A stretch of DNA of 64,000 nt, taken from NCBI RefSeq assembly GCF_022919215.1, contig NZ_CP095046.1, forward strand, positions 2,842,501 through 2,906,500. Reading direction: 5' to 3'. Position numbers and translations under genes: made by a program. This document shows, piece by piece, positions 9,763 to 16,542 of the stretch. Source of the DNA: Hymenobacter cellulosilyticus (GTDB lineage Bacteria; Bacteroidota; Bacteroidia; Cytophagales; Hymenobacteraceae). Numbering within the stretch: position 1 is the first letter of the stretch; each line of letters begins with the position of its first letter. The notes beneath the pieces were generated by a model that saw only the letters and a list, made by a program, of their open reading frames with translations, had not been told where the DNA came from and did not search any database.

Positions 9763-10442
9763 TTACTTCTGCAGCAGCTTGAGCAGCTCTTCGGCAGCCG
9801 GCTCGGAAGAGGCCGGGTTCTGGCCCGTTATCAGGTGGCCTTCCGTGACGACGTAGGGGTGCCAATCGGCAGCTTTGGAGTAGTTGGCCCCGGCCTGCAC
9901 CAGCATGTCTTCCACCAGGAAAGGCACGATGTCGGTGAGCTGCACGGCGGCTTCCTCGGTGTTGGTAAAGCCCGCTACCTGCTTGCCTTTCACCAGGAGC
10001 TTCCCGTTGGCGGCTTTCACGTGGCGGAGCACACCGGGCGCGTGGCACACGGCCGCTACGGGCTTGCCGGCGGCGTAAAAGCTCTCAATCAGTTCGATAG
10101 ACTTCTTGTCCTCGGCCAAATCCCAGAGCGGACCGTGGCCCCCGGGTAGAATACAGCGTCGTAGTCGGCGGCCGAAACCGTGCTGAGCTGCACCGTATTG
10201 GCCAGAACCTGCTGGGCAGCGGGGTCATTTTTGAAGCGCTTGGTGGCTTCGGTCTGGGCGCTGGGGTCGTCGCTCTTGGGGTCCAGCGGTGGCTGGCCGC
10301 CGGCCGGTGAAGCCAGGGTCAGGGTGGCGCCGGCGTCTTTGAAAACGTAGTAGGGCGCGGCAAACTCTTCCAGCCAGAAGCCGGTTTTGTGGCCCGTGTT
10401 TCCCAGCTGGTCGTGGGAAGTCAATACCATCAGAATGTTCAT
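9763..10442 (-). CDS. DJ-1/PfpI family protein (type 1 glutamine amidotransferase-like); frame broken once
   Basis: A cytosolic protein of the Hsp31/YajL/PfpI class, members of which are glyoxalases, deglycases or stress chaperones. The N terminus MNILMVLTSHDQ and GFWLEE (family acidic residue) come first, and AAVCHAPGVL carries the nucleophilic Cys. The two halves are in different frames. Adding one G in the run 10139-10143 restores the family loop YPGGHGPLWDL and gives 226 residues, the normal size. It heads a minus-strand run of stress-type genes. The exact substrate cannot be told from sequence. Confidence 0.88.
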
Positions 10443-10481
10443 GGTGCGTTTGTTACAGAGTGGAAAAGATGGGGCGCAGCG

Positions 10482-10790
10482 TTACAGCAGCAGCCGGTAG
10501 AAGGTGGTTTTGCGCTCGGCCAGCAGCGGCACAATCTGGCCCAGCACGATGCGCTTGAAGTCGGCCGTTTCGCGGTGCGCTAGCTGAGCCTCCTGGTTGA
10601 CGTACTGCTCGTAGATGAAGAAGCGCGCCGGCTCCTCGGCCGACTGGTGGGCCGTGTACACCAGGTTGCCGGGCTCGTTGGCTCGCACGGCCTGGGCGGC
10701 TTCCCGCAACAGGCGGCCTACCGTTTCTTCGTGGCCGGGCTGCACCAGCCACTCTGCCGCTACGCAATAGATATCTGCTGAATTCGTCAT
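10482..10790 (-). CDS. Antibiotic biosynthesis monooxygenase (ABM) domain protein
   Basis: A 102-residue single-domain protein with the ABM dimeric alpha-beta barrel pattern. It begins IYCVAAEWLVQPGHEETVGRL in overlapping pieces, has NEPGNLVYTAHQS, FFIYEQYVNQEAQLAH and the ending KTTFYRLLL. Relatives (YgiN-like quinol monooxygenases) act on quinones or reactive aromatics, or have no known substrate. The start MTNSADIY is preferred over an upstream in-frame ATG because only this part matches the family. It lies between the MDR oxidoreductase and the DJ-1 gene on the same strand, possibly one transcript. Confidence 0.82.
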   Translation of the reverse strand: MTNSADIYCVAAEWLVQPGHEETVGRLLREAAQAVRANEPGNLVYTAHQSAEEPARFFIYEQYVNQEAQLAHRETADFKRIVLGQIVPLLAERKTTFYRLLL

Positions 10791-10881
10791 GAAATGAGGT
10801 TTTGAAGGGGTAAGCTGGGTTTCGGAGTGTACAACCGCCGGGCTACCCCGCAGTTCGTTCGTCACCTTAATTGGAGCAGGG

Positions 10882-11879
10882 CTAGGCTGTTTTTACAATG
10901 GCTTTACCGGTGTTTTCGCCTTTGAATAGGCCCAGAAAAGCCGCCGGAATCTGGTCGAAGCCCTCGGTAATGGTTTCCTCAAACTGCAGCTTGCCCTGGC
11001 TGTACCATTCTGTGAGCTTCTGCATGCCTTCGGGCCAGCGGTTGTAGTAGTTGCCCACGATAAAGCCCTGCAACTTGGCGCTGGTCTTTAGCAGCTTGCC
11101 CTCGGGGCGCGGGCCCACGGGTGTTTCCGTGTCATTGTAGCTGGCAATCTGGCCGCAGAGGGCAATGCGGGCGTATTTGTTGAGCAAGTCGTAGACGGCG
11201 TCGGTAATGGGGCCGCCCACGTTGTCGAAGTAGCAGTCGACGCCATCCGGGGCTGCCGCGGCCAGGGCCTGGGCAATATCAGGTGTGGTTTTGTAGTTGA
11301 TGGCCTCGTCGAAGCCCAACTGCCGCAGGTAGGCTACTTTCTCGTCGGAGCCGGCCGTGCCAATCACCCGGGCGCCCTGAATCTTGGCCAGCTGGCCTAC
11401 GATCATGCCCACGGCCCCGGCCGCACCCGATACTACCACGGTTTCGCCAGCCTTGGGCTGGCAGATGTCGAGCAGGCCAAAGTAAGCCGTCAGCCCAGGC
11501 ATACCCAGCAGGCCCAGAAAGTAGCTGACCGGCGCCTGGTCGGTAGGTACCCGGTTCAGGCCCTTGCCATCGGAGAGACTATATTCCTGCCAGGGCAAGT
11601 TGCCTACCACTACGCTGCCCACGGGCAGGGCGTCGTTCTGACTTTCAATAACTTCAGCTACGGCGCCGCCCGCAATTGGCTCACCCACCTCGAAGGGCGC
11701 AATGTAGGACTTACCCTCGTTCATGCGGCCCCGCATGTAAGGGTCGACGGACACGTAGCGGGTTTTGAGCAGCACCTGGCCGGCAGTGGGAGCGGGCAGC
11801 TCCCGAGTTTCAAACTGGAACTGGGCGGCCGTGGGCAGGCCCTGGGGCGGCTGGCCAGCAAAATGGTTTGGGTCTTCAT
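10882..11879 (-). CDS. NADP-dependent oxidoreductase, MDR superfamily; frame broken near the N terminus
   Basis: A zinc-independent medium-chain dehydrogenase/reductase of the CurA / leukotriene B4 12-hydroxydehydrogenase type, reducing alpha,beta-unsaturated carbonyls with NADPH. Motifs are YVSVDPYMRGRM, the Rossmann GAAGAVGMIVGQLAK, GFDEAINYKT and YFDNVGG. The family start MKTQTILLASRP is out of frame with the rest. Adding one base in the run 11844-11847 joins it to QGLPTAAQFQ and gives 332 residues. Upstream lies an 86-bp imperfect inverted repeat (11912-11997). The neighbours suggest a role in reactive-carbonyl detoxification (inference). Confidence 0.88.
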
Positions 11880-11911
11880 AGCAGCAGAGTGGAGCGGATA
11901 GAAACAATAAA

Positions 11912-11997
11912 CTGTCATCCGGAGCGGTGAAAAGTCCTTCCTCAGCGCGGCACTAGGGCCCACGGCTTGGAAGACTCTCTTCAGCTCCGGATGACAG
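11912..11997. repeat. REP-like inverted repeat upstream of the MDR gene
   Basis: CTGTCATCCGGAGC (11912-11925) is the exact reverse complement of 11984-11997, and similarity continues imperfectly into the loop. GTCATCC-type palindromes are scattered in Cytophagales genomes. A related GTCATCCGGATG occurs at 16411-16422. Confidence 0.6.
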
Positions 11998-12016
11998 CTC
12001 GGTTTTTACGCCTGAA

Positions 12017-12450
12017 TTACGCGTTGGTCGTCGTATTCAGGGTCACTTCGATATTGCCTTTGGTAGCGCGCGAGTAGGGGCAAATGCCGTGGGCGGCTTC
12101 TACCAGCTGCTCGGCCTGGGCCTGCTCGACGCCGGGAATGTTCACGTGCAGGTCGGCCGAAATGCCGTAGCCGCCGTCTTCCGCCTTCCCAAAGCCAATG
12201 AAAGCTTCTACTGTTACGCCTTCCAGCTTCACCTTGGCCTGCCGGGCCGCTACGCCCAGGGCACCCTCAAAGCAGGCCGCGTAGCCGGCGGCAAACAGCT
12301 GCTCGGGTTGGTAGCGCCAGCCTTGCCGGGGCCGCCCATTTCCTTGGGCGTGCTCAGGTCTACATCCAGCACGTTGTTGTTGGTGGAAACATGACCGTCG
12401 CGGCCGCCTTTGGCCAGGGCTTGCGCAGTGAAGATTTTTTCGATTTTCAT
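12017..12450 (-). CDS. ohr: Organic hydroperoxide resistance protein (Ohr/OsmC); frame broken once
   Basis: A thiol peroxidase that reduces organic and fatty-acid hydroperoxides. The N terminus MKIEKIFTAQALAKGGRDGH and both catalytic cysteines are visible: AAGYAACFEGAL and GICPYSRATKGNIEV. The first 50 residues are in another frame. One base added in the run 12305-12307 restores GATNPEQLFAAGYAACF (within the 144-residue whole), the canonical Ohr sequence. It lies directly downstream of the OhrR-like MarR gene on the same strand, with a 42-bp gap. Confidence 0.92.
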
Positions 12451-12492
12451 CGGTACAGAGAAATGTGAGGTTAGGGAAAGAAAGCCGGAGGC

Positions 12493-12957
12493 TTAGGCCA
12501 GCCGGGTTAAAAGCGTGTGTAATTGGGTGCGCAGGGTTTCGAATTCCGGCTGCGACATACCCAGGTGCTGAAACAGCTGTTCGGGAATGTGGCAGGCCGG
12601 CTCGCGCAGGGCCCGCCCGGCCGGAAGCAGGGCAATAAGCACCGACCGTTCGTCGCGCGGGTCGCGGCGGCGGCTCAGCCACTGCTTCTGCTCCATGCGC
12701 TTGAGCAGGGGAGTAAGCGTGCCCGAGTCAAGCAAAAGCCGCTCGCCCAACTCCTTCACGGTCAATTCCTCGTGCTCCCACAGCAGCAAGAACACTAGGT
12801 ACTGCGGATACGTCAGGTCGAGGGCCTGCAGGTAGGGCTGGTACGCCTTGGTCAGCATCCGCGACACGGCGTAGAGCGGGAAGCACAGCTGATTATCAAG
12901 CTGCAGCAGGGCGTCGGCGGAAGGGGCGGAAGGGGCGTTGCTCATTGGGTTGTGCAA
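12493..12957 (-). CDS. MarR-family regulator, OhrR type
   Basis: A winged-helix repressor of 154 residues. The N-terminal LDNQLCFPLYAVSR carries the single reactive Cys (residue 25) typical of OhrR, which senses organic hydroperoxides by oxidation. The wing and recognition region reads LTVKELGERLLLDSGTLTPL and RRRDPRDERSV. A second ATG at residue 5 (MSNAPSAP) may be the true start. It is followed by ohr, the usual OhrR target, so autoregulation of both genes is likely. An AT-rich ATTGT-containing dyad stands just upstream (12971-12999). Confidence 0.88.
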   Translation of the reverse strand: MHNPMSNAPSAPSADALLQLDNQLCFPLYAVSRMLTKAYQPYLQALDLTYPQYLVFLLLWEHEELTVKELGERLLLDSGTLTPLLKRMEQKQWLSRRRDPRDERSVLIALLPAGRALREPACHIPEQLFQHLGMSQPEFETLRTQLHTLLTRLA

Positions 12958-12970
12958 GTATAACGGCTTT

Positions 12971-12999
12971 GATTGTATAATGTTTAATTGTGCGCAATC
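12971..12999. promoter_or_regulatory. Candidate OhrR operator
   Basis: GATTGT...ATTGTGCGCAATC contains inverted ATTG/CAAT arms and a repeated ATTGT in an AT-rich stretch 14 bp before the regulator gene. Known OhrR operators contain ACAATT/AATTGT dyads. This is a pattern match only. Confidence 0.35.
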
Positions 13000-13037
13000 T
13001 AATTTAGTTCAGTTTCGCAACTGCGTAAGCATGAGGC

Positions 13038-13073
13038 AAAAAAATGCCGGCCCCGCAAAAGCAGAGCCGGCAT
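13038..13073 (-). terminator. Intrinsic terminator of the rhodanese gene
   Basis: AATGCCGGC pairs with GCCGGCATT, followed on the minus strand by seven T residues. Confidence 0.85.
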
Positions 13074-13094
13074 TGGCAAGAATGGGTAGCTAAA

Positions 13095-13394
13095 CTACTG
13101 GGCCTTGTAGGCGCTGTAGCCACCGAGCAGGTTGCGCACGTGGCTGAAACCGTGCTGGGTGAGCAGGGCTTTGGCCGAGGCCGAGCGGCCGCCGCCTTTG
13201 CAATGCACGATGATTTCTTGGTCTTTAAGCTCTTCCAGGTCGGCAATTTTTTCGGGCAGGGAGCCCAGCGGGATATTCTGGCTGCCTTCGATGCGGCCTT
13301 CCTCATTTTCCCAGGTTTCGCGCACGTCCAGGATAATGGGGGTTTCGCCGGCGGCCTGCCGCTGCTTCAGCTCTTCGGGGGTGATGTCGTTCAT
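13095..13394 (-). CDS. Single-domain rhodanese-like protein
   Basis: A 99-residue cytosolic sulfurtransferase-type domain. It shows ILDVRETWENEEGRIEGSQN with the family Asp/Arg, and the active loop HCKGGGRS with catalytic Cys65 and the CxxxxxR pattern. The usual role is transfer of sulfane sulfur from thiosulfate or a persulfide carrier. The physiological acceptor is not evident. It lies alone between the ohr region and the T9SS protein with its own terminator. Confidence 0.9.
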   Translation of the reverse strand: MNDITPEELKQRQAAGETPIILDVRETWENEEGRIEGSQNIPLGSLPEKIADLEELKDQEIIVHCKGGGRSASAKALLTQHGFSHVRNLLGGYSAYKAQ

Positions 13395-13477
13395 AAAAAG
13401 AAAGGTAGATAAGGAACAAATGGCAACTGAGCGGCAACAATAGCCAATTCAACTGAAGAATACGTGAATTCCGCCGT

Positions 13478-15373
13478 CTAGCGGGCCAGTACCAAGCGTT
13501 TGTTCACCAAAAGTCCGTTGGGTAAGGTAAGCTGTACTACGTATATCCCGCCCGCCAGCTGCTCCAGATTCAGAGTTTCCTGACCGAGCTGGGCCGCGGG
13601 CTGGGTCCAGACGGTGCGGCCCATGGCATCGAGCACGGCGGCGCGCTGGTAATTGCCCTCCACTCGTACCAGGCCGGTGCTGGGGTTAGGGTAGAGTGAA
13701 AAGGCGGCGGCCGTCTGAGCATCGGCCGTAGCCGTTACGGTGGCATTATTGGTCATCACCGGGCGCATCATGATGGCTCCGGCCGGGGCGCCGCCCACGC
13801 TGGAAAAGTCAAATGAAGCGTTTTCCCACACGCCAAACGTGTTTTTGAGGAAGTAGCCGTCCGGAGGAGCGTTGTTCAGGTCCAGGCCGAAGGGTACCAC
13901 AGCATTGCCGAACTGTCCGTGCCCATAGCCCACGTAGAACGTGCCCGAAACCGGTACCGGGGCCGGGAAGTTGATTTCAACAAACCTCTGCCCGGCAGGC
14001 AGCGCGGCCGGAATCGTGAAGCTCTGGGTGGCCTTGGGCTGGGCCGTGGGCTTGCCGTTCTGGTCGTCCCACACGTTGATGGTAATCACCCGGCCGGCCG
14101 CCGCGGGCAGAATCGGGTATAGGCGCAGGCTGCGGACCTGGTCGGGCTTGTTCAGGTCGAAGCGGTAGGCCCGGTAGCGCAGACCGGTGGTCGAAAACCG
14201 CTCGATGCTAAGCGTAGCCTCCGGGGTGCCATCGTCGTAGGCGTAGTAGTTGCGCAGCTCGGTTACCCGCGAAATGGTGTCGTTGCGAACAGTTAGTGCC
14301 GTGGCTGCCTCGCCGGTAAGCAGATAAATGGAGTGGCGCAGCACTTTTTCCTCCGGCGTCAGCGGAATGGCCAGGGGCGGGCATCTACTACCACCGGCGT
14401 CTGCCGGCTGCCGGGGTCCAGGGAGCGGCCCGTCTTGACGGTAGTAGCTACGGCGCCGCCGGGCAGTACTTGCAGGGTACCCAGCCAGTCGACCGGGGTG
14501 CTAGCGGGCCCGGGGCCCAGGTTGTTGACCGTTGTGCTGATAACGTCGTTCAACTCATTGCTGGGGCCGAACTGGCGTTGTATTGCCAGACGGGCATGGC
14601 AGTGTAGCGCTTGAGCAGGCTGCCCAGCGGCCGACTGGTGGTAATGTCGCGGTTGGTGGAATCGGTGGCTGAGCGGTTGCGGTCCAGGCGCACGTAGTCG
14701 ATGCTCCAGGCGTCGTCGTTGTCCACGTTCGACTGGTTGCCGGAGGTGTGAAACCGGAACTTGAAGCCCGCGTGCAGAAAACGTGGGTCCGTAACCGGGA
14801 ACAGAAGCTGGCGGAAGCCGGTGCGCTGGCCCTGGCTGCGCTGGGTCCAGATAATGCGCCAGTCGGTGGGCCCCCATTGCCCAGAAATTCCAGCTGGATA
14901 AACACCGGGCGCGAGCTGCTGGCCGCAGTGGGGGCCGACACGATATTGCCGGCCTGCCAGAAAAAGCTCAGGTACACGTTGCTGGCCGCCGTCAGCCCGC
15001 TCAGGTCGATGGGCTGGGAGGTAAGCGTGTCGGTGTCGCTGAAAAAGCTGCCGCGGGGCAGGCCCTTGGCATTGAGCCCGTCGAAGGTAGCTGCGCCGCG
15101 GGACGGTGGGGCCAGCACGAAGCGGTTGTTGACCAGTACGCCCCCACCGGCCTCCCAACGCTGGGTGCTAGGTGCGCCTTCGGGCTGGGTCGAAAAGTCG
15201 TCGAAGAAGGGCAGGCTGAGAGCCGCCCGCCGGTTGGCCGCCCCCGCGCTAGCCGGAGCCGGGGTGCGGCTGGGGTCGGCGGACAGGGCACCGGGCACCT
15301 GGGCATGAGCCAGCAGGGGCAGCAGGCCGGCGCCGAATAATAGCGAGGATACAAGACGTAAGGAACGGGTCAT
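13478..15373 (-). CDS. Secreted T9SS type A sorting-domain protein; frame broken three times
   Basis: A signal peptide (MTRSLRLVSSLLFGAGLLPL, cleavage near AHA-QV) is followed by a jelly-roll-like region (LPFFDDFST, DLSGLTAASNVYLSFFWQAG, DDAWSIDYVRLDR), common in Cytophagales secreted proteins of unknown function. A second beta-rich region (EATLSIERFSTTGLRYRAYR, FYVGYGHGQFG) comes next. The C-terminal sorting domain reads FSLYPNPSTGLVRVEG...GGIYVVQL...KRLVLAR. Breaks at runs 14868-14875, 14563-14566 and 14374-14377 are each closed by one C on the coding strand, giving one continuous 632-residue protein. Before repair it looks like four unrelated fragments. Confidence 0.82.
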
Positions 15374-15475
15374 ATAGGCAAGTTACGTAAGCCAAACGAG
15401 GGCAAGGGCCCGAATATTTCAAGTCAGTGAAACAGCTCCAGCCGGTGGGGCCGGGCAGGTACTGAGCCTACAAGC

Positions 15476-15510
15476 AAAAGACCTTTCCGGTTGTTCCGAA
15501 AAGGTCTTTT
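15476..15510 (-). terminator. Intrinsic terminator of the PASTA protein gene
   Basis: AAAAGACCTTTCCGG pairs with CCGAAAAGGTCTTTT with one mismatch. T runs on both strands allow bidirectional use. It lies 26 bp past the PASTA gene stop. Confidence 0.8.
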
Positions 15511-15536
15511 CTAGAGGGTGAATCTGAAGCCGGTGG

Positions 15537-16322
15537 TTACTGAACCGATTTGATAGGGGCGTCGCCGGCAATCCAGAGGTCCACAAGCTGGCCCATGCGG
15601 ATGGTAGCACCGGGCGAGGGTACGGGGCGCTGTTTCACCACGGTGCCTTCGAGCTGGCCTTCCTCGGCGGGCTGATAGAAGATTTCGCCCACCTGCAGGC
15701 CCTGGCCCACAAGCAGCGTAGCAGCTTCATCCTGGGGCATGTTTACCACGTTAGGCACCGGGAATTCCTGGTTGCCCTGCCCGTCGCCCACCACCAAGTC
15801 CACGCTGGTGCCTTTGGCAATGGGGGCGCCGGGGGCAATTTCCTTTCCGTTCACCATCTGCTTGAGCACGGCATTCTGGGCCAGATCGGGCACCTTGATG
15901 ATTTTGCCCACCATCAGACCGTAGCTGCTCAGAATCATCTGGGCATTTTTCTGGGAGCCGTCTACCAGCTTAGGCATCTTTATCACCGGTGGGTTTTTCA
16001 TGCTCACCGAGATGTAGATTTTGCGGTCTTCTTTCACCCGCTCACCCGGCGCGGGATCCTGGGTTAGTACCGTAAAGGGCTGAATATTAGGGTTGTAGCT
16101 GCTGTCGTCCACGAAGTAGCGCAGGTTTCGCTCGTCGAGGTAGTCTTCCAGGGCTTCCTGCTTCATGCCCGTAATCTTGGGCACCACGATGGTTTCGCCG
16201 TGGTTGGTAGTAATAGGCAGGTAGACGAAAAAGAAGCCGAACAGCAGCAACGCCCCGGCGGCCCCAATCACCAGCAGGTGCTTGACGACGTCGATGGGCG
16301 TATCTGATTTTAGAAATGACAT
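15537..16322 (-). CDS. Membrane-anchored protein with three PASTA domains
   Basis: A 261-residue protein. A short cytosolic N terminus (MSFLKSDTPIDVVKH) precedes one transmembrane helix (about residues 17-35). Three PASTA domains follow (about 44-112, 114-185, 188-256), recognisable by VVPKITGMKQEALEDYL, VIKMPKLVDGSQKNAQMIL and FPVPNVVNMPQDEAATLL. PASTA domains bind muropeptide or beta-lactam-like ligands in Ser/Thr kinases and PBPs. Here there is no kinase or transpeptidase domain. It lies downstream of the D-Ala-D-Ala ligase on the same strand, which fits a cell-wall role. A 32-bp perfect inverted repeat separates the two genes. Confidence 0.85.
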   Translation of the reverse strand: MSFLKSDTPIDVVKHLLVIGAAGALLLFGFFFVYLPITTNHGETIVVPKITGMKQEALEDYLDERNLRYFVDDSSYNPNIQPFTVLTQDPAPGERVKEDRKIYISVSMKNPPVIKMPKLVDGSQKNAQMILSSYGLMVGKIIKVPDLAQNAVLKQMVNGKEIAPGAPIAKGTSVDLVVGDGQGNQEFPVPNVVNMPQDEAATLLVGQGLQVGEIFYQPAEEGQLEGTVVKQRPVPSPGATIRMGQLVDLWIAGDAPIKSVQ

Positions 16323-16425
16323 TGGAGGAAAACTAAAGCGAAGCGCCGAAATAGAGGCGGAAAAGTAGGGGTAAAAGCCGAAACGACGATAATGCCTTTT
16401 TATTTAGCACGTCATCCGGATGAAC

Positions 16426-16519
16426 GTCATGTCGAGCAAAGCGAGACATCTCGCGTGCAATGGTGACTAAATACTACTGCGAATAAACACGCGAGATGTC
16501 TCGCTTTGCTCGACATGAC
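16426..16519. repeat. 32-bp perfect inverted repeat (REP/MITE-like)
   Basis: Left arm 16426-16457 (starts GTCATGTCGAGCAAAGCGAG) is the exact reverse complement of right arm 16488-16519, with a 30-bp AT-richer loop. It sits in the 220-bp gap between the ddl fusion and the PASTA gene. The size and perfection suggest a recent palindromic mobile repeat rather than a plain terminator. Confidence 0.75.
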
Positions 16520-16542
16520 CTACTAATAAGGATTTGGTATTC

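Noticed and set aside
13478..15373. Two or more separate secreted-protein genes
   Set aside because: The signal peptide and the T9SS sorting domain are at opposite ends, and three single-base repairs give one continuous 632-residue protein.
16426..16519. CRISPR or phage-derived array
   Set aside because: There is one inverted repeat only, with no regularly spaced direct repeats. No CRISPR array or cas gene is seen anywhere in the window.
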